A stretch of 64,000 nt of DNA from Megascapheus bottae (taxonomy: Eukaryota; Chordata; Mammalia; Rodentia; Geomyidae), in the NCBI GenBank assembly GCA_024803745.1, contig JANJXV010000161.1, forward strand, positions 1,624,001 through 1,688,000. Reading direction: 5' to 3'. Below are positions 46,949 to 57,954 of this stretch, piece after piece (the first letter of the stretch is position 1; the number at the start of each line of letters is the position of its first letter). The notes below the pieces were generated by a model. The model was given only the letters and a program-made list of their open reading frames with translations. It did no database searches and was not told the origin of the DNA. A program made the translations under genes and the position numbers.

Positions 46949-49900
46949 CTACTGATTATGACGAATGAGGGAAACCACTGAGCCTAAGTTCCTTTGAGTC
47001 TGGCTTACTTCACTTAATATGATTTGTTCTAAGTCTTTCCATTTCCTAACAAATGGGGCGATGTCATTCTTTCTGACAGCAGCATAGAATTCAATTGTGT
47101 ACAAATACCACAACTTGTTGATCCACTCATCAACTGAGGGACATCTGGGTTGGTTCCATATCTTTGCTATGGTGAATAGTGCGGCAATGAACATTGTTGT
47201 GCTAGTGGGTTTAGTATGCCCTTGTTTCTGGATTGTTGGGTAAATGCCAAGTACTGGAATTGCTGGGTCATAGGGGAGTTGTATGTTTAGCGTTTTGAGG
47301 CACTGCTGCACTGCTTTCCATAGTGGTTGAACGAGTTTGCACTCCCACCAACAGTGTAGTAGTGATCCCTCCTGACCACATCCCCTCCAGCATCTGTTGT
47401 CATTCGTTTTCCTGATCCTGGCCATTCTAACTGGAGTTAGGTGGAATCTTAGACTTGTTTTGATTTGCATTTCTTTTATGACCAGAGATGTTGAGCATTT
47501 CTTCATGTGTCTATAGGCCATTTTTGTTTCTTCTTCAGAGAAGACTCTCTTTAAGTCTTTTGCCCATTTTGTAATGGGATGGGTGTTACTTTGGAGGTTA
47601 GTTTTGGAGTGATTCAATTTTTTGAGTTGTTGATATATTTTAGATATGAGGCCTTGTTCCGTTGTTTGGGTGGTGAAGATCTTCTCCCACTCTGTAGGCT
47701 TCCTGATTAGTTTACTAGCTATATCCGTTGCCATACAAAAGCTCTGCAGTTTAATGCAGTCCCACTTATCCAGCCTTTCTCTGATTTGTTGTGATTCTTG
47801 GTCCTTATTAAGAAAGTTTCGACCTGTACCAAGGAGGCCTAGTGTATCTCCTATTTCTTCCTTCAGTGTGTCAGCTTTTACCTCCACGTCTTTGATCCAT
47901 TTGGAGTTAATTCTAGTGCAAGGGGACAAAGAAGGATCCAACTTTAGTTTTCTGCAGGTGTTTAACCAGTTCTGCCAGCACAACTTGTTGAAGAGGCTAT
48001 CTTTCTTCCATTCTATTTTTTTGGCTCCCTGGTCAAAGATTAGGTGGCCATAGGTCTGTGGTTTAATATCTGGGTCCGCAGTTCTACTCCATTGGACTTC
48101 AGGCCTGTTCTTGTGCCAGTACCAAGCTGTTTTGAGAATTATAGCTCTGTAATAGAGTCTTAAGTTTGGAATTGAAATTCCTCCAGCGCTGTTCTTTCTG
48201 CTAAGAAGTGTTTTTGCTATACGGGGTCTTTTATTATTCCATATGAAATTTTGAATTGCCTCTTCTATGTCTTTAAAGAATGACATTGGGATGTTGATGG
48301 GTATTACATTGAATTTGTAGATAGCCCTTGGCAAGATTGTCATTTTCACAATTTTGATTCTTCCAATCCAGGAGCATGGGAGGTTTTTCCATTTCCTTAG
48401 TTCTGCTTTAATTTCCTTTTTTAGGGTTTTAAAGTTTTCATCTAAATGGTCCTTTACATTCTTAATTAAGCTAATTGCTAGGTACTTTATTTTCTTGGAG
48501 GCTATTGTGAAAGGATTTTCTTTCCTGATTATTGCCTCGTTCCTCTCAGTGTTGGCGTAAAGTAAGGCAGTTGATTTGTGAGGGTTGATTTTATGGCCTG
48601 CTACCCTTCCAAAGCTTTGAATCAGCTCAAGGAGCTTGGGAGTAGAGTCTATAGGATTCTTTAAATACAGAATCATGTCATCTGCAAAGAGGGATAGTTT
48701 TATTTCCTCTTTCCCTACTTGGATCCCCTTTATGCTTGCTTCTTGCCTTATTGCACTGCCTAGGAATTCTAGTACTATGTTAAAAAGGAGTGGAGAGAGT
48801 GGGCATCCTTGTCTCATTCCTGATTTTAGAGGGAATGGCTTTAGATTTTCACCATTAAGTATAATACTAGCAGTGGGTTTCTCATACACAGCCTTTATTA
48901 CATTGAGAAATGTTCCATGGATTCCTAGTTTCTCCACATCTTTTAACATAAAGGGGTTTTGGATCTTGTGAAATGCCTTTTCCGCATCTATTGAGACAAT
49001 CATGTGATTTTATCCCTGCTCCTGTTGATGTGTTGAATTATATTAATTGATTTGTGTATGTTGAACCAGCTTTGCCTCCCTGTGATGAATCCAGTTTGAT
49101 CATAGTGTATATTTTTTTTGATGAGTTGTTGTAGACGGTTGGCCAGTATTTTGTTGAGAAGTTTTGCATCGAGGTTCATCAAAGAAATGGGTCTATAGAT
49201 CTCTTTCTTTGATGAATCTCTGTCTGGTTTGGGGATGAGGGATATGCTGGCTTCACAGAATCAGTTTAGTAAAGAACCTTCATTTTCAATTTCGTTGAAG
49301 AGCTTGAGGAGTATTGGTGTGAGCTCTGCTTTGAAGACCTTATAGAATTCAGCTGTGAATCCATCTGGCCCTAGGCTCTTTTTAAGTGGAAGTTGTCTAA
49401 TTTCCATTTATTTCAGAGCTTGAAATAGGCCTGTTGAGTTGGGTTAGCTCTTCTTGGTTCAGTGTGTGTATGTTAATATTGTCTAGGAATTCATCCATTT
49501 CTTCTAGATTCTCAAATTTGTTGGCGTAAAGTTTTGAGAAGTATTCCCTCATGATATTCTGGATCTTGGTAATTTCTGTCGTGATATTACCATTTTCATC
49601 TGCGATTTTGTTTATTTCGATATGCTCTCTTCTTTTTTTGGTAAGATTTGCTAAGGGCTTGTCAATTTTGTTAATTCTTTCAAGAACCAACTCCTTGTTT
49701 TGTTGATTCTTTCTATAGTTTTTTTATTCCAAATCATTTAATTCTGCTTTGATTTTTATAATTTGCTTTCTCCTAATGGGTTTAGGGTTGGTTTGTTGCT
49801 CTTTTTCCAGGAGGTTAAGGTGAGACATTAACTAGTTGGTTTGCCATTTTTCCAACTTGCTGTTGTAGGCACTCAGCGCTATAAATTTTCCTCTGAGTAC

Positions 49901-50764
49901 TGCCTTTTTTGTATCCCTAAGGAGTTGATATTTGTGTGCTCCTTATTGTTAAATTTCATAATCAGTTGGAAATCTCTTCTGATCTCTTCGAATACCCATT
50001 GTTTTTGATTCAAAAATGTGTTGTTCAGTCTCCATGATTTACAGGGTATTCGTTGGTGGAGATGTGTGTTCAGCTCCAATTTGATGTCTTTATGGTCTGA
50101 GAGTGTGCATGGAATAATTTCAGTGTTTCTGAATCTGTCCAGGTTTGTTTTATGGCCTAAGATGTGGTCTATTTTGGAAAATGTTCCATGTGCTGCTGAG
50201 AAAAACGTATATTGTGTTGTTACTGGGTGGAATATTCTGCAGATGTCTGTTAGATCTAGTTGGTCTATATAATTGTTCAGTTCTAAGATTTCTCTGTTGA
50301 GTTTTTGCCTTGTTGATCTGTCCATAGGTGAGAGTGGTGTGTTAAACTCACCAACAATCACTGTATTTCGATCTATGTATGGTTTCAGTGTAAGTGAAGT
50401 TTGGAGCTCCGGACTGGGTGTGTAAATATTTAGGATCGTTATGTCTTCCTGGAGGAAAGATCCCTTTAGTAGTATGTAGTAACCTTCTTTATCTTTTCTT
50501 ACTAATTTTAGTTTGAAGTCTATTTTATCTGATATGAGGATGGCAACTCCAGCCTATTTATGGGGGCAGTTAGCTTGATAGAGTTTATTCCAACCTCTCA
50601 CTTTCAAAAGATGATTGTTTTGGGGTAAGATGTGTCTCTCGAAGTCAGCAGAACGATGGCTCTTGCTTTTTGATCCAACTAGACAGCCTATGCCGTTTAA
50701 TTGGAGAGTTAAATCCATTGATATTTAGAGTTAGGATTGTGAGATATTTATTAGTTCCTAGCAT
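46949..50764 (-). pseudogene. Unit 7 L1 ORF2: 684-codon RT/C-terminal frame, endonuclease broken
   Basis: 49003-46949 is uninterrupted: [10 protein letters not shown], '[15 protein letters not shown]', [10 protein letters not shown], the unit-6-type 9-bp deletion at ~47852-47871, [14 protein letters not shown] and the natural stop. Upstream, 49182-49000 carries '[14 protein letters not shown]' and '[14 protein letters not shown]' in another frame. The endonuclease 50361-49879 has GEFNTPLS. A ~14-bp deletion near 50396 removes part of the sequence encoding 'IKQTLLTLK'. TGA at codon 40 is at 50645-50647. The start codon context is changed (MLGT instead of MVGT). Confidence 0.92.
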
Positions 50765-50812
50765 TTTTAAAAGCGTTTAGTAGGGCCTATGTCTTGACAG
50801 TTCTTGTGGTCC

Positions 50813-52000
50813 TTAGATGGTATGCTGTTTAGGTGCCATTTCTTTCCCTATGTTGCATTTATTTTGGTTTTCTATGTATAGAGCATCTTTGAGAATTCTC
50901 TGTAGTGTTCGTTTTGTTTCGACATATTGTTGCAGCTTTTCCCTGGAATGGAATGTTTTTATTGTTCCCTCAGTTATGAATGAGAGCTTTGCTGGCTACA
51001 GTATTCTTGGTTGGTATTTATTTGATTTAAAGGCATGACATATATGCTTCCAGTCACTTCGTGCTTGCATGGTCTCTGCTGAGAAATCTGGGGTTATTCT
51101 GATTGGTTTTCCTTTATAGGTTACTGATCCCTTCTCCCTGGCTGCTTTTACGATCTTTTCATTCATTTCTATTGATCCTGTTCGGATCACAATGTGGCGG
51201 TGGGATATTCTTTTCTGGTCAGGTCTGTTTGGGGTTCTAAAAGCTTCTCGTATCTGGATGGGCCTGCCCTTCTGGATATTTGGGAAGTTCTCTGAGACGA
51301 TTCCCTGAAGTATATTTCCAATACCATTGACCTCTTTCACTACGCCCTCCTCAATACCAACTAGTCTTAAATTAGGCTTCCTAATTGCATTTTGGACCTC
51401 TTGAAGAGCTCTCTCATATTTCCTAGATTTGGATTGACTCATTTTCTGTTCTTTCTCTATAATAACTAAATAATCTTCAGCCCCGGAAATTCTCTCCTCT
51501 GCATTGTCTATCCTGCTATCAAAGCTATCTACTTTATTTTTCATCTCCCTTGCTTCTAATTACTCATTTTTGATGCCTTGCATCTCCTTTTTTAGATCAT
51601 GTATGAATTTGTTTATCTCCTTGATTTCCTTTTGAGTGGTTAGCTCAGTAGCTTTATTTTCTTTGGACATTTGCTGGAGTTTGGTCACGTTTTTATTTGT
51701 GGATTCTTTAAATTCATCCATCTTTCTTTGAAAAACCTTTATTATGGCCTCCTTTATGGCTTGTTCTTTTTCACTTATCACCTTGTTTATGCTTTCCTCT
51801 TGTTCAGCCATGGCTTCCTCCATTATCTCTTTCTTTATATTTTCACATTTTTCATTAATGATGTTTATCAATTGCATTTGTGTAGCACTTGGAAGACTCT
51901 CCTCTCGGTTTGCCAGTGACTGTTCCATTATTGGTTTACATTGGGTGGGGGATGTTGTTTCTTGATTTGACATTTTTCTTGAGTTTCTTGTTCTGCCCAT
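50813..52000 (-). pseudogene. Unit 7 L1 ORF1, broken by nonsense
   Basis: Lacks the common ~4-bp deletion, like unit 3, so the frame runs through 'EKEQKMSQSKSRK'. A TAA at 51560-51562 in the coiled coil (Gln in other units) interrupts it, giving 52000-51560 and 51544-50996 pieces. The second ends at the shared TAG after QPRIL. Confidence 0.92.
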
Positions 52001-52661
52001 TTGAAAATGGGAGCAAGATTACTACTAAATACGATTATAGTTTCTCAGATATAACCAACCTAGACCTCTGAAGCTGGCAGACACTAGATATTCACAAGTT
52101 TTGAATGGTATTATCACTCTTTCTTTTTGTGCACTTACAGACCAGTCTAATACAACCACTGATAAGCGATTTATACCCAAAACAATAAGCCTCTCAATCC
52201 AGTCTCTATTGTCTTTAAGTCCCTCTGAGCCTAGAGAATAATTAACCACCTACATATACAATATTGATCAAGAGCCATCAAGTGTAGATCCGTGCAGTAT
52301 AAGGGTAGAAAGACGAGCAGAGATCCAGAGATAGAAAAAAAGAATGAGAGACGTCAGGGGAGGTGCAAGAGGATTAACGTAGGAGTGTAAGAATATTGTA
52401 GTAATGAAGAAAAGGTATAGCATAAGGATAACTGACCTAAGTTGGTAAGTAGGTAGCATATTTGAGAACAAAGTTTGGAAAGTTTTAGAATAAACTTATG
52501 TGTTGCTGCACGACTAGCTCTTAGCCCAACCAGTGGCCTCACAGTGGACCATGGGATGGATCTGTTTTTCTTGTCTACGTTGAGGGAAAGGGGTATTTCA
52601 CAAGATTCAGAAGCGAAGATTTCAGAAGCAAATGCTGTGAGTGAATTAGCTCGTAAAAAGC

Positions 52662-52864
52662 ATTTTTATTTTCTTTTTTCTTTCTGCCAGTCTTGGGGCT
52701 TGAACTCAGGGCCTGAGCAAGGCCTGGGGTTTTCTCAAGTCTAGCCCTCTGCCACTTGAGCCACAGTGCCACATCTAGATTTTCTATCTATGTGATACTG
52801 AGCAATCAAACCCAGATCTTCATGGATGCTAGGCAAGCACTCTACCACTATGCCAAACTCTCAA
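52662..52864 (-). mobile_element. ID-type SINE-a (spacer 7)
   Basis: Positional copy of SINE-a. 'CTTGAACTCAGGGCC' here matches the SINE family consensus better than the 'CTTGAATTCAGGG' of the other units, consistent with an older branch. 'GAGCAAGGCCTGGGG' contains a small deletion. Confidence 0.85.
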
Positions 52865-53106
52865 CCCTGACATAGTAATTATAAAGTCATCATCATCATC
52901 TTCATATCAAAATATCCTTTCTCCTACAAAGTATGATCACTCATGTATGTGTGTAATGCTTTTTTTTAATTTCACTAATGCTTCTGTGTTTTTCCCTCTT
53001 GCATGTTTTACACATGACAGCAAAACTAATTATCAGGAAAAAAATGATTAGGATACAGAAACATAATAATATCCTTGTAGATTGACGTCAACAATATGTG
53101 CAATAT

Positions 53107-53303
53107 GAACTGTGTGTTTGACCGAGTGGTAGAGTGCTTGGCTACCACGCAAAAAGACTCAGGTTTGATTCCTCATTACCACATACATAGAAAACGCTGC
53201 AAGTGGTGCTGTGGCTCGGTGGGACAGATAAAGACTAAAGAAAGCCCAAGAACAATGTTCACACTCTGAGGTCAAGTCCCAAGACTAGCAAAAACAAAAA
53301 AAA
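53107..53303 (+). mobile_element. ID-type SINE-b (spacer 7)
   Basis: Positional copy of SINE-b with 'GTGGTAGAGTGCTTGGC', the state closest to the functional ID/tRNA A-box. The other spacers are derived at this site. Confidence 0.82.
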
Positions 53304-53931
53304 TCGACAAGGGGCAAAATGCAGGCAGAGAAGGCACTGTGAAACAAATGTTTTTTAAAGGATGAGGGCAATGTTGACATTTAAGTTTGGATCTTACCTA
53401 AGAAACGCTCCTTGAGCCTGAGACCAGACTGGTAGTTGGGCCTAGTGGAAGACATTGGGATTGGACAAATAAGGTGTGCTGTATACTACATCCACATATA
53501 TATTGTGAGATTGGAGGAGAGATTCAGCCTCCAGTATGTCTTTGGTGAGGTCTTCTGTGAGCAAGGATCTTTGGTCATTGGGCCCTGAAAGGTGACCTTG
53601 CCTCCCTCACAATGGAACAGAATATGGAACCCTGGTAACCAGGCCACTTTAACTAACAACCAACTCAAGCCAGCTCACTTGGCCTGTGGCTCAGGAGGAA
53701 AAAAGATGTTGCTGTGCTGTTGCCAAAGTTCAGGAAACTCGAGTCTCAGGCATGGAAGTTGTGGATGTCTTACTCGAAGATGTAAATGCTAGATCATTGC
53801 CAAGCCACAAATGCAGTATAACAGGCCTTTCTCTAAGAAGAAGGCCAGGAAAATCCACGGCAACCAGATGAGGTAAATTTCTAAGAAGAAATGTATTTGA
53901 CCCCATCATCCTCCCCACACACTACAACTTT

Positions 53932-56203
53932 CTTTTTTTTCATTTTTTTATTGTAATTAGTAAAAGGGTTACATAATATTTGCCAGATAGAAGGTGCATT
54001 AATTCACATACATTGATACCCTTTCACATGTCTTGGTACCCATTTCCCTCCAACACCACACCCCCCACCCATCTTGGTTTTTCCTTGCCTATCAAATTTC
54101 AAATATCCAAATACAAATAAATTCAATATATCAGATAACAAAGTGAGATACTATACCAATATGGGATAACCAAGGGACAGCAAAGGAGATGAGAGACAAC
54201 ATAGTACATTAAGGACAACAATCATTCATTATGTGTCTTTTCTTTTCAATATCCTGGAGGTCCTTTCAATTAGCTTCACATTATATGGCCTTATATATGG
54301 CCTTTTGTTCTATTGCAAATCTCTGCTAGTAGAGCCCAAAGTTTCTACTGATTATGACGAATGAGGGAAACCACTGAGCCTCAGTTCCTTTGAGTCTGGC
54401 TTACTTCACTTAATATGATTTGTTTTAAGTCTTTCCATTTCCTAACAAATGGGGCGATGTCATTCTTTCTGACAGAAGCTTAGAATTCCATTGTGTACAA
54501 ATACCACAACTTGTTCATCCACTCATCATTTGAGGGACATCTGGGTTGGTTCCATACCTTTGCTATGGTGAATAGTGCTGCTATGAACATTGTTGTGCTA
54601 GTGGGTTTAGTATGCCCTTGTTTCTGGATTGTTGGGTAAATGCCAAGTAGTGGAATTGCTGGGTGATAGGGGAGTTCTATGTTTAGCCTTTTGAGGCACT
54701 GCCACACTGCTTTTCATAGTGGTTGAACGAGTTTGCACTCCCACCAACAGTGTAGTAGTGATCCCTCTTGGACACATCCACTCCAGCATCTGTTGTCATT
54801 CATTTTCCTGATCCTGGATATTCTAACTGGAGTTAGGTGGAATCTTAGACTTGTTTTGATTTGCATTTCTTTTATGACCAGAGATGTTGAGCATTTCTTC
54901 ATGTGTCTATAGGCAATTTTGTTTCTTCTTCAGAGAAGACTCTCTTAAGTCTTTGGCCCATTTTTAATGGGATGGGTGTTACTTTGGAGGTGAGTTTTGG
55001 AGTGATTCAATTTTTTGAGTTGTTGATATATTTTAGATATGAGGCCTTGTTCCGTTGTTTGGGTGGTGAAGATCTTCTCCCACTCTGTAGGCTTCCTGAT
55101 TAGTTTACTAGCTATATCCGTTGCCATACAAAAGCTCTGCAGTTTAATGCAGTCCCACTTATCCAGCCTTTCTCTGATTTGTTGTGATTCTTGGTCCTTA
55201 TTAAGAATGTTTCGACCTGTGCCAAGGAGGCCTAGTGTATCTCCTATTCCTTCCTGTAAACGTTTCAGTGTGTCAGCTTTTACCTCCACGTCTTTGATCC
55301 ATTTGGAGTTAATTCTAGTGCAAGGGGACAAAGAAGGATCCAACTTCTTTTTCTGCAGGTGTTTAACCAGTTCTGCCAGCACAACTTGTTGTGCTGTTCT
55401 TCCATTCTATTTTTTTGGCTCCCTGGTCAAAGATTATGTGGCCATAGGTCTGTGGTTTAATATCTGGGTCCGCAGTTCTACTGCAATAGACTTCAGGCCT
55501 GTTCTTGTGCCAGTACCAAGCTGTTTTGAGAATTATAGCTCTGTAATAGAGTCTTAAGTTTGGAATTGAAATTCCTCCAGCGCTGTTCTTTCTGCTAAGA
55601 AGTATTTTTGGTATACGGGGTCTTTTATTATTCCATATGAAATTTTGAATAGCCTCTTCTATTTCTTTAAAGAATGACATTGGGATGTTGATTGGTATTA
55701 CATTGAATTTGTAGATAGCCCTTGGCAAGATTGTCATTTTCACAATGTTGCTTCTTCCAATCCAGGAGCACGGGAGGTTTTTCCCTTTCCTTCGTTCTGT
55801 TTTTATTTCCTTTTTTAGGGTTTTAAAGTTTTCATCTAAACGGTCCTTTACATTCTTAGTTAAGCTAATTGCTAGGTACTTTATTTTCTTTGAGGCTACT
55901 GTGAAAGGAATTTCTTTCCTGACTATTGCCTCGTTCCTCTCAGTGTTGGCGTAAAGTAAGGTAGTTGATTTGTGAGGGTTCATTTTATGGCCTGTTACAC
56001 TTCCAAATCTTTGAATCAGCTCAAGGAGCTTGGGAGTAGAGTCTATAGGATTCTTTAAATACAGAATCATGTCATCGGCAAAGAGGGATAGTTTTATTTC
56101 CTCTTTCCCTACTTGGATCCCCTTTATGCTTGCTTCTTGCCTTATTGCACTGCCTAGGAATTCTAGTACTATGTTAAAAAGGAGTGGAGGGAGTGGGCAT
56201 CCT
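53932..56203 (-). mobile_element. Unit 8 L1, 5'-truncated at array edge
   Basis: Minus-strand L1 3' end (T run from 53932, weakened C-rich tract at 54046-54070), ORF2 C-terminus and RT, cut at ~56203 within 'CPLSPLLFN'. Beyond that the sequence is unrelated. No matching target-site duplication is evident between the bases left of 53932 and right of 56203. Either this was a separate, 5'-truncated L1 insertion that seeded the array, or a deletion breakpoint. Confidence 0.9.
54345..56203 (-). pseudogene. Unit 8 L1 ORF2 fragment (RT and C-terminus)
   Basis: 56070-55363 encodes RT with [12 protein letters not shown] in frame. A deletion replaces the 'SLFNKL' region near 55390 ('TTGTTGTGCTGTTCTTCC'), with further frame breaks near 54960 and 54715. 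The C-terminal Cys motif is '[14 protein letters not shown]'. The natural stop after the C-terminus is complementary to 54345-54347. More diverged than the other units throughout. Confidence 0.88.
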
Positions 56204-56271
56204 GAATGCTACCCCCTAGTACTTTAATGCAAAGCTTTGGTCTGTGGCATTTTAAGCACAATTCAACGCTC

Positions 56272-56395
56272 TGTTTTTTGCTGGTTAATTAGAGGTAAAA
56301 ATCTTATGGAATGTATTGCGTGGCTGATTTTGAACTGGAATCCTCAGTTCTCAGCTTATCTTGAGTAGCTAGGATTACAGTACTTTTACAACATG
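56272..56395 (-). mobile_element. B1-like SINE fragment
   Basis: 'GGTTAATTAGAGGTAAAAATC' followed by 'GTGGCTGATTTTGAACTGG' and 'TTGAGTAGCTAGGATTACAG': the reverse complement of the 7SL/B1-like half of the composite SINE seen complete at 62262-62473. Confidence 0.7.
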
Positions 56396-56699
56396 TATGC
56401 TCATACACATTGCTTCTGATCCAAACACTCATTGTTCAATTTAACTAACAAGATGTGAGGAACGATGATTGACTGTAATTTACTAGATGGGATTCTAGTG
56501 AGTATATATTTCCAATTCCACTCTGAAGCCAGGGAAATGTTTCTGGTACATGTTTCAACTATCTCCCAAAGAGGAAATAATATGTGAGTACGTTTGGTAG
56601 TATTTCAGATAGGAGATGGACTTTGGTGTTTGGAACCTGTTGGGCAGAGTGTATTAGCTGGGCTGTGATAACAGAGATGATGTTACAGACAGTAATATC
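56396..56699. other. No recognised feature
   Basis: AT-rich unique-looking sequence with no ORF or repeat that I recognise. Confidence 0.5.
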
Positions 56700-56788
56700 T
56701 TCATCCCAGACAGACTTAATCCAGATCCTTGGATTTCAGGCCTTGAGTAGATAGAATTACAAGTGTGAGCTGCCACCACCACCTGGTT
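56700..56788 (-). mobile_element. B1-like SINE fragment
   Basis: 'CAGATCCTTGGATTTCAGGC' through 'GAATTACAAGTGTGAGCTGCC' matches the antisense of the B1-like part of the local composite SINE. The ID half is missing. Confidence 0.6.
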
Positions 56789-57484
56789 CATTTTGGAAAC
56801 CTTAATTGCTTCTCATTTGTTCCTTTCCTTTTTTGGAAGATTTATCTAAGCTGGCTGATTGTGTATCACAATGAAGTGATTGGCCTCAGGAATTGCAAAT
56901 ATTTGTTTCATCAGCCCGGAATGAATGAAAGTTGATCTAAACCCAATAGTATTTTCCTTCTGATAAATAGGGAACTTACTTATATCATTTTTCCTTGCCT
57001 TTGCTTTCCCAAAGCAAACAACATGTTTCTTAAAAACTATACTTCATGAGAATATTATAATTAGAAGCTATCTTCTGCACACTTCAGAATAGTCCTTGCA
57101 TTTATAAACTTATATTACAATATTAGGTAGAAGAATGGTGACTGTTAGTTTCATAACTACTTCATATGTTTTACTCTTTAAGGCTCATTAAGTCAAGAAG
57201 GGATTAAATACATTTATATAATAGTAGAACATAGCTCCTGCTGATTTGATGTGTGTGCAGATGATACACAGATTTATTAGGATTACTCAAAAGTTTTCTT
57301 CAAATTTTCAGTAGTAGACTGCTATGCTAACTGGTAGGTGATAGTAATGATGCTGAAATTCTATGAATCAGCTATGAAGCAGAATTTCAGGGGAGAGTAT
57401 TTGCTAGGGACTTAATTTCTAAGACGCATATGAAGAATAATGAACTATAACACCAAATGATGGAGGACTCAGCGTCACATTTTG
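56789..57484. other. No recognised feature
   Basis: About 700 bp of AT-rich DNA without a supported ORF, promoter or recognisable repeat. May contain decayed repeats I cannot identify. Confidence 0.5.
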
Positions 57485-57706
57485 TTGTTTTATGCAAGTC
57501 CTGGGACTTGAACCCAGGGCCTGGGAACTGTCCTTAAAAGTTTTTTTTTGCTTCAGGCTAGTGTTCTACCACTTTATCCACAGCTCCACTTCCAGATTTT
57601 TGGTAATGAACTGTAAATCAGAATATCATGCAATTTGTTTGGGCTGGATTCAAACCTGATTCTGTGTAGATAGGATTCCAAGTGTGAGTGCACAGAGCCT
57701 GGCTAG
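57485..57706 (-). mobile_element. Composite B1-ID SINE
   Basis: Plus strand reads ID half 'GGGACTTGAACCCAGGGCC' ... 'CTACCACTTTATCCACAGC', then B1 half 'GGGCTGGATTCAAACCTGATT' ... 'GGATTCCAAGTGTGAGTGC'. So on the minus strand a B1-like head is followed by an ID-like tail. Confidence 0.75.
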
Positions 57707-57719
57707 TATCATTCATCAT

Positions 57720-57945
57720 TCAAGTCATGGGACTGCAATTCTGCACCTGGGTCTTGTCACTGAGCTTTTCAGCTCAAGACTACTGCCCTATCCCTTGAGC
57801 CATAGGGCCACTTCTGGGTTTCTGGTGGTTAATTGGAGATAAGAGTCACATGGACTTCAGTGCTCAGGCTGACTTTGAACTGCTATCCTTGGATCCCAGC
57901 CTCTTGAGTAGCTACATTTACAAGTGTGAGTCACCATACCCGGCT
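57720..57945 (-). mobile_element. Composite B1-ID SINE
   Basis: Complete composite: 'CTTTTCAGCTCAAGACTACTG', 'CCCTTGAGCCATAGGGCCACT', 'GGTGGTTAATTGGAGATAAG', 'GCTGACTTTGAACTGCTATCC', 'GAGTAGCTACATTTACAAG', ending 'CACCATACCCGGCT'. It abuts the previous SINE, so two insertions of the same orientation lie side by side. Confidence 0.8.
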
Positions 57946-57954
57946 AAATTATTT

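Larger units (their letters stand above)
46534..52000 (-). mobile_element. Unit 7 L1, inactive, half young and half old
   Basis: Minus-strand L1 with C-rich tract at 46648-46694. The 3' part (46534 to ~49870) is nearly the same as unit 6. From ~49870 to 52000 it carries many private substitutions, marking the edge of homogenisation. Confidence 0.93.
52001..53931. other. Spacer 7 (diverged edge copy)
   Basis: Usual layout with more differences than other spacers. The trinucleotide run is degraded ('CATCATCATCTTCATATC' near 52888-52906). No gene seen. Confidence 0.8.
1..56203. repeat. Tandem macrosatellite of ~7.41-kb L1-plus-spacer units
   Basis: Seen directly: the same ~7.4-kb block repeats head to tail. 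The ORF1 anchor 'CTAGGTTTGCCAG' occurs at 7414, 14830, 22252, 29672, 37091, 44501 and (one mismatch) 51904, with spacings of 7416, 7422, 7420, 7419, 7410 and 7403. The window starts within this anchor, so the array extends further left. Each unit is a minus-strand L1 plus a ~1.93-kb spacer with the same two SINEs at the same places, so the repeated object is the whole block and not independent L1 insertions. Units differ by scattered substitutions and small indels, which argues against a simple assembly duplication. The array stops abruptly at about 56203 inside ORF2, where 'GTGGGCATCCT' passes into unrelated DNA. Confidence 0.96.

Noticed and set aside
1..56203. CRISPR or other short-spacer repeat array
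   Set aside because: The repeat unit is ~7.4 kb and consists of a retrotransposon plus spacer in a mammalian context.
1..56203. Pure assembly duplication
   Set aside because: Units differ by many private substitutions and indels and show ordered mosaic patterns, which a mis-assembly of one locus would not give. Copy number still needs reads to confirm.
53932..56203. Target-site duplication around unit 8
   Set aside because: Compared bases left of the T run ('CACACTACAACTTT') with those right of the break ('GAATGCTACCCCC'); only a very short, imperfect match, so not called.
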